DNA from: Actinomycetota bacterium
GTDB taxonomy: Bacteria; Actinomycetota; Actinomycetes; S36-B12
Length of the DNA stretch: 11,941 nucleotides
Assembly: GCA_009702725.1 (NCBI GenBank)
Contig: WLHM01000014.1
Coordinates: 1-11,941 of the forward strand
Reading direction: 5' to 3'
Below, in pieces: positions 1 to 6,619 of the stretch. The translations under genes were made by a program, and so were the position numbers. Below the pieces are notes generated by a model. That model ran no database searches, had not been told where the DNA came from, and worked only from the letters and a program-made list of their open reading frames with translations. Within the stretch, counting starts at the first letter, position 1. Each line of letters opens with the position of its first letter.

Positions 1-903
1 CGGGTCGCTAACAAATGGGGTGGCAATCGGGTTAGCTTCGGCCCAGTCATACAAAATGCCCGAGGATTCAGCGGTGCGTGCGGTGCACCAATCAAGGCCA
101 CCATTGGAGTTAAACCAATCAACCTGCTCGGCCATCAAGAAAATGGTGGCTAGGGCCGGGGTGTTGTAGGTCTGGTCAAGGCGTGAGTTGTCGATTGCGG
201 TTTGGAGATCTAAGAATGGCGGAATCCACCGACCACTTGCCGAGATACTCGCGGCGCGTTCGATCGCCGCCGGTGACATAAGCGCGAACCAAAGTCCGCC
301 ATCGGAGCCGAAACTCTTCTGTGGAGCGAAGTAGTAAGTATCGAACTGTGAGGTATCAACCGGCAGCCCACCGGCGCCAGACGTAGCGTCAATGATGACG
401 ATTGCATCTGCATCGGCCCCCGCTGGGCGATGGGGTGGGATGGCAACGCCGGTTGAAGTTTCATTGTGTGGTGAGCAGTAGGCATCGATACCGGCCTCGG
501 CGGCGAAGGCGGGTGCATCGCCAGGTGCGGTGTTGATGATCGTGGGCTCACCCAGGTACGGGGCTTTTTGCACACCGTCGGCGAACTTGGCGCCGAACTC
601 ACCGAACGTCAAAAACTGGGCGCGGTCTTGGATAAGCCCGAAGGCTGCGATATCCCAGAATGCGGTCGATCCACCGTTGCCAAGCACCACTTCGTAGCCC
701 TCAGGCAGAGCGAAAAGTGAAGTTAGCCCGGCCCGCAGGCGACCAACCTCGGATTTGACGGTCTTTTGCCGATGTGAGGTACCCAGGAAGGACTGCCACA
801 CCTCCGAAAGAGCCGTGACCTGCTCCATTCGAACTTTGGAGGGCCCGGCGCCAAAACGCCCGTCAGCGGGAAGTAACTCTGTGGGGATGCGAATCTCGTT
901 CAA
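1..903 (-). CDS. serC: Phosphoserine aminotransferase SerC (partial, C-terminus beyond left edge)
   Basis: SerC is a PLP-dependent enzyme that transaminates 3-phosphohydroxypyruvate with glutamate to give phosphoserine in cytosolic serine synthesis. 301 codons are visible, open to the left edge. The mycobacterial enzyme, as I recall it, is about 376 aa, so roughly 70-75 C-terminal residues are missing. Visible motifs: DGRFGAGPSKV (14-24), GTSHR (41-45), LGNGGSTAFWD (74-84), HNETSTG (146-152), IDATSGAGGLP (171-181), the PLP lysine K196 in APQKSFGSDGG, and QTYNTPA (244-250). These match the short actinobacterial SerC type. The start is TTG at 903-901: AGGAG lies 7 nt upstream, and the protein then begins MNEIRIPTELLP. 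No in-frame ATG occurs before the conserved N-terminus. TTG overlaps the citA stop (TTGA), so translation is probably coupled. Identification is sure; the TTG start is very likely. Confidence 0.96.
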   Translation of the reverse strand, partial: MNEIRIPTELLPADGRFGAGPSKVRMEQVTALSEVWQSFLGTSHRQKTVKSEVGRLRAGLTSLFALPEGYEVVLGNGGSTAFWDIAAFGLIQDRAQFLTFGEFGAKFADGVQKAPYLGEPTIINTAPGDAPAFAAEAGIDAYCSPHNETSTGVAIPPHRPAGADADAIVIIDATSGAGGLPVDTSQFDTYYFAPQKSFGSDGGLWFALMSPAAIERAASISASGRWIPPFLDLQTAIDNSRLDQTYNTPALATIFLMAEQVDWFNSNGGLDWCTARTAESSGILYDWAEANPIATPFVSDP

Positions 904-2039
904 CGGTTTACTCCTGGGGTTGGGGTGTAGCCGGTTGGGGCAACCATCATTGGGTCCCAGCCCGGGACGGCTTCTGGTTTACGTGGGGCCGGCCCGATAT
1001 AACGCGCCGACGGACGAATCAGTCGGCCGGTCTTCTTCTGCTCCAAGATGTGGGCGCTCCAGCCAGCGAGTCGGGCACAGGTGAACATCGAGGTGAACAG
1101 GGGCGCTGGTACTTCGGCGAAGTCGAGGACAATCGCCGCCCAAAACTCGACGTTGGTTTCGAGTACTCGATCGGGGCGGCGGGCTCGCAGCTCACTTAGT
1201 GCTGCTTGCTCAAGGGCAACCGCTACTTCGTAGCGAGGTGCACCAAGGTCACGCGCAGTTCGGCGAAGTACTCGAGCCCGGGGATCCTCTGCCCGGTAAA
1301 CCCGGTGACCGAAACCCATTAAGCGTTGATTGCTGTCGAGGATTGAACGCACATACGCGTTGGCGTCGCCGGTTCGTTCAACCTCTTCGATCATGCCAAG
1401 CACGCGGGCGGGTGCTCCGCCATGTAAAGGGCCGCTAATGGCACCGATGGCACCGGAGATTGCAGCGGCAACGTCAGCGCCGGTTGATGCGATGATCCGG
1501 CTAGTGAACGTCGAAGAATTCATGCCGTGCTCGGCGGCCGAGACAAAGTAGGCATCAATTGCCTGAATATGTTTTGGGTTTGGCTCACCACGCCAACGCA
1601 GCATGAACCGTTCGGTGATTGTGGAAGCTTCGTCGATGTGTGACTGCGGCACCATGGGTAGGCCGAGACCGCGAGCGGCCTGCGCAACGTACGACAGGGC
1701 CATAACCGAAACATGGGCTAGGTTCTCGCGGGCGGTGTCGTCATCGATATCGAGAAGTTGTTTCAGGCCCCAGGCCGGTGCCAACATTGCGATTGCCGAC
1801 TGCACATCGACTCGCACGTCACCAGAGTGAACAGGGATAGGAAACGGCTCGGCCGGTGGCAGGCCGGGATTGAATTCATTGTCAACTAGCAAGCCCCAAA
1901 CATTGCCGAATGACACCCGGCCAACTAAGTCCTCAATGTCGACCCCGCGGTAACGCAGGGCACCACCGTCGCGATCGGGCTCGGCAATTTGGGTTTCGAA
2001 GGCGATGACACCCTCGAGCCCGGGCACGAAGTCAGTCAC
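900..2039 (-). CDS. citA: Citrate synthase 2 (CitA type)
   Basis: This 379-aa protein condenses oxaloacetate and acetyl-CoA to citrate, the entry step of the TCA cycle. Landmarks in order: LRYRGVDIEDLV (28-39), HGMNSSTF (171-178), GPLHGGAP with H206 (203-210), GFGHRVYR with H245 (242-249), NVEFWAA (296-302) and AHILEQ (329-334). The oxaloacetate-binding and catalytic histidines are present. The position that holds the general-base aspartate in classical enzymes (NVDFYS motif) is glutamate, E298. I recall mycobacterial CitA having the same NVEFW motif, so this looks like a subgroup trait rather than damage. The start is GTG at 2039-2037, decided by a strong AAGGAGG just upstream. It is first in an operon with serC (TTGA overlap) and divergent from pdxH. 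The end-to-end match to actinobacterial citrate synthase 2 makes the family secure. A methylcitrate synthase role cannot be fully excluded. Confidence 0.95.
   Translation of the reverse strand: MTDFVPGLEGVIAFETQIAEPDRDGGALRYRGVDIEDLVGRVSFGNVWGLLVDNEFNPGLPPAEPFPIPVHSGDVRVDVQSAIAMLAPAWGLKQLLDIDDDTARENLAHVSVMALSYVAQAARGLGLPMVPQSHIDEASTITERFMLRWRGEPNPKHIQAIDAYFVSAAEHGMNSSTFTSRIIASTGADVAAAISGAIGAISGPLHGGAPARVLGMIEEVERTGDANAYVRSILDSNQRLMGFGHRVYRAEDPRARVLRRTARDLGAPRYEVAVALEQAALSELRARRPDRVLETNVEFWAAIVLDFAEVPAPLFTSMFTCARLAGWSAHILEQKKTGRLIRPSARYIGPAPRKPEAVPGWDPMMVAPTGYTPTPGVNR
911..915 (-). promoter_or_regulatory. Shine-Dalgarno deciding the serC TTG start
   Basis: Read on the minus strand this is AGGAG, 7 nt before TTG at 903-901 and inside the last codons of citA. 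It supports the TTG start, which a search limited to ATG and GTG would miss. It suggests the serC ribosome site is translated through by citA ribosomes, consistent with coupled expression. Confidence 0.75.
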
Positions 2040-2144
2040 GAGTCCTCCTTATTGCGAGCGGGATTAAGTCCTATCCAACACCGAATACCGATGTGATGTC
2101 GCTGCCGGGTGGTGCTGGCGCCGCAGGCGTGGTGAGATCAGCGT
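2040..2144. promoter_or_regulatory. Divergent promoter region between citA-serC and pdxH
   Basis: This 105-bp spacer separates divergent genes and must hold promoters for both the citA-serC unit and pdxH. On the citA side I see the SD at 2043-2050 and a TAGGAC or CTTAAT candidate -10 around 2062-2072, neither convincing. On the pdxH side there is no Shine-Dalgarno. TGAGAT lies exactly 6 nt before the ATG and could be a weak -10 of a leaderless transcript. No clear operator palindrome was found. Confidence 0.45.
2043..2050 (-). promoter_or_regulatory. Strong Shine-Dalgarno for citA
   Basis: On the minus strand this reads AAGGAGGA, ending three bases before the GTG start at 2039. It is the strongest ribosome binding site in the window. 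It contrasts with the apparently leaderless genes nearby and fixes the citA start. Confidence 0.8.
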
Positions 2145-2810
2145 ATGGATCCGCAGTTAGCCGACCTAAGAGTGTCGTACGACACAGGTACCTTGGTGGC
2201 CGCAGATTTGGGTAGCGAGCCACTTGCCGCATTTTCAGGGTGGTTCAGCCAGGCCAATGCCGAGGGTCTACCCGAGCCAAATGCGATGGTGTTGGCAACA
2301 GCCACCGCTGCAGGTGCGCCGAGCTCCCGGACGGTGCTACTCAAATCGGCTGATCCCAGAGGGTTCACTTTCTACACCAATCTGACCTCGCGTAAGAGCC
2401 TTGATTTACTTGCAAACCCGCAGGTCTCGGCGGTGTTCCCGTGGCTTTCAATGTACCGACAGGTGGTAATAGTCGGACGCGCAGAGTTGGTGGGCCGCGA
2501 TGAGGTGGCTGAGTACTTTTTGTCCCGCCCACGTGATTCGCAGATCGGGGCGTGGGTTAGCAAGCAGTCATCGATCATCGATGATCGGACGGTGTTAGAG
2601 GAACGATTCCAGCAACTGGTCGAGAAGTACACCGATCTTGAAGTTCCCGTCCCCGATTTTTGGGGTGGTTGGTTGATACGGCCGGAAACCATCGAGTTTT
2701 GGCAGGGCCGCACTTCGCGATTACATGACCGCTTGCGGTTTCGGGCACTGACACCGGGGGCGGGCCTTGATGATCCGTCCGCTTGGGTCTTGGAGCGGCT
2801 TTCGCCGTAG
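2145..2810 (+). CDS. pdxH: Pyridoxamine 5'-phosphate oxidase PdxH
   Basis: This FMN enzyme oxidises pyridoxine or pyridoxamine 5'-phosphate with O2 to the cofactor PLP, in the cytosol. It is full length at 221 aa. Motifs in order: RTVLLK (62-67), FYTN (76-79) and SRKS (82-85) of the split-barrel FMN site, SRPRDSQIGAWVSKQS (127-142), VPVPDFWGGW (167-176), EFWQGRTSRLHDR (184-196) with the substrate-contacting R/H pair, and the typical ending WVLERLSP. The N-terminal stretch DLRVSYDTGTL is normal for the family and supports the ATG at 2145. No Shine-Dalgarno is seen, so it may be leaderless. It is divergent from citA-serC; SerC in that operon uses the PLP made here. An MFS gene follows 52 nt downstream on the same strand. 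Confidence 0.96.
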   Translation: MDPQLADLRVSYDTGTLVAADLGSEPLAAFSGWFSQANAEGLPEPNAMVLATATAAGAPSSRTVLLKSADPRGFTFYTNLTSRKSLDLLANPQVSAVFPWLSMYRQVVIVGRAELVGRDEVAEYFLSRPRDSQIGAWVSKQSSIIDDRTVLEERFQQLVEKYTDLEVPVPDFWGGWLIRPETIEFWQGRTSRLHDRLRFRALTPGAGLDDPSAWVLERLSP

Positions 2811-2850
2811 TTGAGTTGGTGCACTCGGTGCCCTTTTCACTTGTTGGGCG

Positions 2851-2856
2851 TAGGTT
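2851..2856 (+). promoter_or_regulatory. Probable -10 box of leaderless MFS transporter mRNA
   Basis: TAGGTT lies exactly 6 nt before the GTG at 2863, and no Shine-Dalgarno lies between. It is the same hexamer as upstream of ideR. No good -35 is visible. This suggests the MFS gene has its own promoter in the 52-bp gap after pdxH, with the transcript starting at or next to the start codon. Confidence 0.5.
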
Positions 2857-2862
2857 GTCGCC

Positions 2863-4122
2863 GTGGCTCGCATCTTTGCTGACCTAACTCCGCTGCGAGT
2901 CAGCGCACCGTATCGACGGCTGTGGGCGGGGCTGGGTATCAGCAATGTCGGCCAGCAGATGACCTCGGTTGCGGTGGGCCTGCAGGTATATGACCTAACC
3001 AAATCTAGTTTCATGGTTGGGCTTGTCGGGCTGTTCCAATTGATACCCCTCATCGGCTTTGGTTTATACGGTGGCACTTTGTCCGACGCTTTTGACCGGC
3101 GGCTCGTTGGATTGATCAGTGCACTGGGCCTATGGGGCTGCTCAATTTTGTTCATGTTGCAGTCGGCGCTTTCGATTAATTCGGTCGGTGTGCTCTTCTT
3201 GGTGGTTGCTGTGCAGTCGGCATTCTTCGCGGTTGGTAATCCGGCGCGGCAGGCGATTATTCCGAGGCTGGTGCCGAAGGAGATGTTGCCCGCGGCTAAT
3301 GCGCTGAGCATGATCACCTGGAATATCGGATTTACTTTAGGCCCACTTATCGGCGGGCTTGTCATCGCCGCCTTTGGCACCGTCAGTGCGGCTTATGTTA
3401 TTGACGTGGTGGCATTTGCCATCGTGGTGTGGGCGATGTGGAGATTACCGAGTTTGCCGCCGATACTCATTGCAGGTGATGTACGTCCGCGTGCTGGTTG
3501 GGGTGCGGTCAAGGAAGGATTTGTATTTCTTAAGGGCAAGCGCAATCTGCAGATGTCTTTTTACGAGGACATCATTGCAATGGTCTTTGGGATGCCGCGT
3601 GCTTTGTTCCCGGCAATTGCCGCGCAATGGTATGGCGGCTCAATGCGCGAAGTGGCTATGGTTCTAGGTTTCTTAGCTGCCGCACCGGCTATAGGCGCCC
3701 TGTTATCCAGTATTTTCAGTGGCCCATTGGGTGCAGTTCGTGCGCAAGGGCGCTGGGTAATCATCTCAATTGTTGTTTGGGGCAGCACGATCGCCGCCTT
3801 CGGGATGGTGCGCTGGCTACCGTTGGCATTGCTATTGCTAATGATTGCAGGCGCTGCCGACAATGTGTCGGCGATTTTTCGCACGACGATCATGCAGTCC
3901 GCTACCCCAGACGAATACCGCGGGCGCTTGCAGGGGATATTTACCGTGGTGGTGGCCGGTGGACCAAGACTTGGCGATGTGGAGGCAGGTGCGGTCGCTG
4001 CGGTAGCGGGCGAGGCGTTCTCGGTTATCTCCGGTGGTGTTATGTGTGTTGTACTCGCACTTGGATTGGGCCGAGCCATTCCATCATTTTGGAAGTACGA
4101 CGCGCGCCACCCAATCCCGTGA
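2863..4122 (+). CDS. MFS transporter, EntS-like (MFS_3) group
   Basis: This is a 419-aa inner-membrane protein with many hydrophobic segments, as expected for a 12-helix major facilitator. An A-motif-like loop GTLSDAFDRR (71-80) follows helix 2. NPARQAIIPRLVP (126-138), NIGFTLGPLIGG (154-165), TPDEYRGRLQG (348-358) and GGPRLGDVEAG (366-376) are hallmarks of the group that includes the enterobactin exporter EntS and related multidrug or macrolide exporters. The substrate cannot be told from sequence. Siderophore or drug efflux by proton antiport is the family-based guess. The GTG start follows TAGGTT by 6 nt and gives MARIFADLTPLRVSAPYRRLW, a typical N-terminus with the conserved FRxLW-like element. 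Its stop lies 1 nt from the convergent RHH gene stop. An iron link through the nearby IdeR is speculative, since no IdeR box was seen upstream. Confidence 0.88.
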   Translation: MARIFADLTPLRVSAPYRRLWAGLGISNVGQQMTSVAVGLQVYDLTKSSFMVGLVGLFQLIPLIGFGLYGGTLSDAFDRRLVGLISALGLWGCSILFMLQSALSINSVGVLFLVVAVQSAFFAVGNPARQAIIPRLVPKEMLPAANALSMITWNIGFTLGPLIGGLVIAAFGTVSAAYVIDVVAFAIVVWAMWRLPSLPPILIAGDVRPRAGWGAVKEGFVFLKGKRNLQMSFYEDIIAMVFGMPRALFPAIAAQWYGGSMREVAMVLGFLAAAPAIGALLSSIFSGPLGAVRAQGRWVIISIVVWGSTIAAFGMVRWLPLALLLLMIAGAADNVSAIFRTTIMQSATPDEYRGRLQGIFTVVVAGGPRLGDVEAGAVAAVAGEAFSVISGGVMCVVLALGLGRAIPSFWKYDARHPIP

Positions 4123-4123
4123 A

Positions 4124-4408
4124 CTACGACCGCGCTCGGTCTCGAAGTACCGCGTTGATCAATTGCGGGACGCTAATGCCGCGCTTTTGGGCCTCGATAC
4201 GTAGTGACTTTCGAACGGATTTTGGGATATCAAGTTTGATCGTGACAAGTTTTTCCTCCTTGGGTGCGCGCATGACATCGGAGGTGGCGCTACCAGCTTT
4301 GCTGGTTAAGTCATCGATGGGCTCAATCTTTGGAGTGGTTGGGTGCAAATCAGCATCGGCCGATTTAGCCAGCGCGGGGCGTTGGTTTGGGATTTTCGTT
4401 TCGCTCAT
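4124..4408 (-). CDS. Small ribbon-helix-helix protein, ParG-like partner of ParA
   Basis: This 94-aa protein has a charged, proline-containing, probably disordered N-terminus (1-50), then a C-terminal ribbon-helix-helix fold: strand LVTIKLD (54-60), helix 1 about 63-77 (KSVRKSLRIEAQKRG) and helix 2 about 79-92 (SVPQLINAVLRDRA). RHH dimers bind DNA through the paired strands, here probably via T56 and K58. A flexible tail plus RHH, encoded directly after a Walker-type ParA, is the layout of ParG-like centromere-binding proteins, whose tail stimulates the ATPase. Basic tail residues (K5, R10, K15) could serve, but that is inference. The ATG is 2 nt after the parA stop, with GAGGA about 10 nt upstream. 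It could instead be an autorepressor of the operon. Confidence 0.8.
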   Translation of the reverse strand: MSETKIPNQRPALAKSADADLHPTTPKIEPIDDLTSKAGSATSDVMRAPKEEKLVTIKLDIPKSVRKSLRIEAQKRGISVPQLINAVLRDRARS

Positions 4409-4410
4409 GG

Positions 4411-5193
4411 CTATCCATTCCTCGCATTGAGATTCACGGTTGGCAAGATTTCGTCATAGATATCCTCGAATAGTTCTGAGATCTCCCGCGCACCAGGTGA
4501 ATGCCAAGCGTGAATGGGGATACCGGCGCCCTGTGCCTGCGGCACCGAGGTGCGCTCAGGAAGCACAGTTGGGCTAACCAAGGAGCCGTATGCTTCGCGC
4601 AGCTCGTTAATGCGCACTTGCTGCTCTGCTAGGTGCGGTCGGGCGCGATTGATGACAATGGTTGCGACGCGTAGTCCAGGATTAGTAGTACCGCGAATAA
4701 TCTCGACTGCTTCGAGTGCTTGGGCCGCTCCATGCAGTGCAAAGTACCCGGGTTCGGTTACCACGACGGCAAGGTCAGCGGCGCTCAGGGCATTGCGGGT
4801 TAGCTCACCGAGCGAGGGCGGGCAGTCGATCACCACTAGGTCGTATGAGCGCGGCAAGCTTGCCAGTGAGGCGCGTAAGCGAAGAGCTGAGTGTCTACCT
4901 TCATTAATGTTTCGATGTTCAAGGGCGCGTTCGGCCGCGATGACTTTAATGTGCGGTGCCCAACCTGTTCCTGTTACTGCATCGACGGCAACTCCCGGGC
5001 GAGCGTCGGCCAAAACGTCATTGGTCGTGAAGACGGGGGCCAGGACATCAAGGCCCATCGTGGCATTGGCCTGCGGGTCTAGGTCAACAATTAGTGCGCG
5101 GTGGCCGCGCTCCCATGCCACACTCGCTAGACCCAAAGTGATTGTGCTTTTGCCCACGCCGCCCTTCATGGACAGGACAGCGATGGTAGGCAT
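4411..5193 (-). CDS. parA: ParA-family partition/positioning ATPase
   Basis: This is a 260-aa deviant Walker-type ATPase. The Walker A motif MKGGVGKST (9-17) has signature lysine K10 and phosphate-binding K15. Walker A' is DLDPQANAT (37-45) and Walker B is LVVIDCPPSLGE (119-130). These match Soj/ParA/ParF proteins, which bind DNA non-specifically as ATP dimers and move or position cargo. The protein begins four residues before the first strand and has no N-terminal HTH, so it is of the short (type Ib or chromosomal) kind. The ATG at 5193 lacks a Shine-Dalgarno and lies 9 nt after the photolyase stop, so it probably depends on translation of that gene. The RHH gene follows after 2 nt. The main chromosomal parA normally sits by the origin with parB, which is not seen here, so this is likely an additional ParA. 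Its cargo is unknown. Confidence 0.92.
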   Translation of the reverse strand: MPTIAVLSMKGGVGKSTITLGLASVAWERGHRALIVDLDPQANATMGLDVLAPVFTTNDVLADARPGVAVDAVTGTGWAPHIKVIAAERALEHRNINEGRHSALRLRASLASLPRSYDLVVIDCPPSLGELTRNALSAADLAVVVTEPGYFALHGAAQALEAVEIIRGTTNPGLRVATIVINRARPHLAEQQVRINELREAYGSLVSPTVLPERTSVPQAQGAGIPIHAWHSPGAREISELFEDIYDEILPTVNLNARNG

Positions 5194-5202
5194 GGGGTAA
5201 TG

Positions 5203-6573
5203 CTAGGCGGTCGGCTTTTTGATCACCGTGTAGTTCGCCAAGGCGACTTCTCGCTCGCTCTTGTGGTCAACGATTCGCTCCGGGTAGCCGTGTAGGTAGC
5301 CATCGGGGTGCAGCCACGGCTCATGGGCGCTTTTACCGGGTAGGTGGGCCAGTTCGGGTATATATCGGCGCACGTATTCGCCGTCCGGATCAAATTTTTG
5401 GCCCTGCAGTACGGGGTTGAAGACCCGGTAGAACGGGGCGGCATCGGTACCGCACCCGGCGGTCCACTGCCAGCCGTGGGAGTTGCTCGCAAGGTCGCCA
5501 TCGCGGAGCCAATACATGAATTCGGCGGCACCACGCTGCCAGGGGATATGTAAATCCTTGACGAGGAAACTTGCAACAACCATGCGCACCCGGTTGTGAA
5601 CCCAACCCTCAGTGCGTAATTGCCTCATACCGGCATCAACGAATGGGTACCCGGTGGTACCGGTCGCCCACGCCCCGAATAAGTCGTCAACATCGGTTGC
5701 CCACGGCATTTCCGTATCAAAACGCGGGTCAAGTGAAATTCGTGCGCTATCGGGCCGTTGCGCTAACACATCGGCGTAGAACTCCCGCCAGCACAGCTCC
5801 TTACGGAAGACTTCGTCATCATCTGATAACTCTGCTAGCAAACTTCTTGGGTGAATCTCACCCCATTTGAGGTGATGGCCAATGGAACTTGTGCCGGCCA
5901 GATCGGCACGGTTTCGCAGCTCTTGATAAGTCGCTAGACCATTGGTGCGAAATTGCTCCCAGCGTTCCCATGCCGCCTGCTCGCCAGCCTCGGGCAACTT
6001 CAGCGCTCCGAGGTCGGGGGCCAAGGGCATGCCTTGAGACTTCATCCCTTGCCACCAATTCACGTCGGCTGGTATATCCGCAGCCGGCTTCGGCCAACCG
6101 TGACGCATCCAAGCGCGAAAAAACGGGGTGTAAACGCGATAGGCGGTGCCGTCATCTTTCATGATGCGCCCGGGTGAAACAGCATAAGGCGAACCTGTCC
6201 GAACAAGTGGCACAGTTCCAAGGGCATGCTCAACGCCAGTATCGCGCTGGATCCCGTATGGGCCGAAATCGGCCGCGATATGCACACTGCTGGCACCGGT
6301 CGCAGCCACTACTTCGGGGACACAATCGATCGGGTTACCGTGCCGGATAAGAAGATTGCCGTTCAAGGACTTATCTAAGGCCGCGAGCGCTGCGGTCAAA
6401 TATGCCTGACGTACAGGGCCGGCGGCGTCCCAGATCGCCGGATCCAAGACGAATAACGGGGTAACCCGGCCGTCGGTAGCTCCGCCTTCAACTCGCGCCG
6501 CCGACAGCGAAGCCAATAAAGCCGGGTTGTCTAGGAGGCGCAAATCTCGGCGGAACCACATAATGCTGGGCAC
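5203..6573 (-). CDS. phr: Class I deoxyribodipyrimidine photolyase
   Basis: This 456-aa enzyme uses FAD and blue light to split cyclobutane pyrimidine dimers in DNA. The N-terminal antenna domain starts IMWFRRDLRLLDNPAL (4-19). The FAD domain carries ELCWREF (259-265, equivalents of E. coli E274 and W277), GWVHNRVRM (323-331), DGDLASNSHGWQWTAG (358-373) with N364 (equivalent of N378), and GTDAAPFYRVFNP (375-387). The electron-transfer tryptophan triad is intact as W291, W345 and W368, and the whole supports CPD photolyase rather than cryptochrome. The antenna chromophore (8-HDF, folate or flavin) cannot be assigned. The start is GTG at 6573, 6 nt after a TAGGCT box and without SD. An in-frame ATG at 6561 is possible but leaves a very short N-terminus. 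It is first in an operon with parA and the RHH gene, and divergent from the ZIP gene. Confidence 0.95.
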   Translation of the reverse strand: MPSIMWFRRDLRLLDNPALLASLSAARVEGGATDGRVTPLFVLDPAIWDAAGPVRQAYLTAALAALDKSLNGNLLIRHGNPIDCVPEVVAATGASSVHIAADFGPYGIQRDTGVEHALGTVPLVRTGSPYAVSPGRIMKDDGTAYRVYTPFFRAWMRHGWPKPAADIPADVNWWQGMKSQGMPLAPDLGALKLPEAGEQAAWERWEQFRTNGLATYQELRNRADLAGTSSIGHHLKWGEIHPRSLLAELSDDDEVFRKELCWREFYADVLAQRPDSARISLDPRFDTEMPWATDVDDLFGAWATGTTGYPFVDAGMRQLRTEGWVHNRVRMVVASFLVKDLHIPWQRGAAEFMYWLRDGDLASNSHGWQWTAGCGTDAAPFYRVFNPVLQGQKFDPDGEYVRRYIPELAHLPGKSAHEPWLHPDGYLHGYPERIVDHKSEREVALANYTVIKKPTA

Positions 6574-6579
6574 CGCGCC

Positions 6580-6585
6580 AGCCTA
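6580..6585 (-). promoter_or_regulatory. Probable -10 box of leaderless photolyase mRNA
   Basis: On the minus strand this is TAGGCT, exactly 6 nt before the GTG start at 6573, with no Shine-Dalgarno between. It would drive photolyase, parA and the RHH gene. It lies in the short divergent gap shared with the ZIP gene, so the two transcription units start back to back within about 50 bp. Confidence 0.5.
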
Positions 6586-6619
6586 AAGGGTTGTGCCCAG
6601 CCCGGCATTAGGGCACAGT

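Noticed and set aside
210..602. 130-codon minus-strand open frame inside serC
   Set aside because: It is in a different phase from the recognised SerC frame, which is continuous from 903 to the left edge.
2721..3380. Open frame of 219 codons on the minus strand across the pdxH end and MFS start
   Set aside because: The translation is rich in Pro, Ser, Thr and Arg with no family resemblance, and it lies antisense to two clearly recognised genes. It is a reading-frame shadow.
3627..4430. Open frame of 267 codons on the plus strand over the MFS end and RHH gene
   Set aside because: Its composition (Cys, Arg and Trp rich) is unlike a real protein, and it covers the well-supported MFS and RHH frames in other phases.
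4411..5193. parA as evidence for the chromosomal origin or a plasmid
   Set aside because: No parB, parS-like 16-mers, dnaA, gidB, rep gene or iterons are present, and the flanking genes are ordinary chromosomal genes.
4514..5200. Open frame of 228 codons antisense to parA
   Set aside because: ParA motifs are complete on the minus strand, and the antisense product shows only Ser/Arg/Ala-rich sequence with no domain.
6574..6592. Possible IdeR box at the photolyase/ZIP promoter because of TTTAGGCT
   Set aside because: The flanking bases show no second half-site; TAGGCT is better explained as a -10 hexamer at the right distance from GTG.
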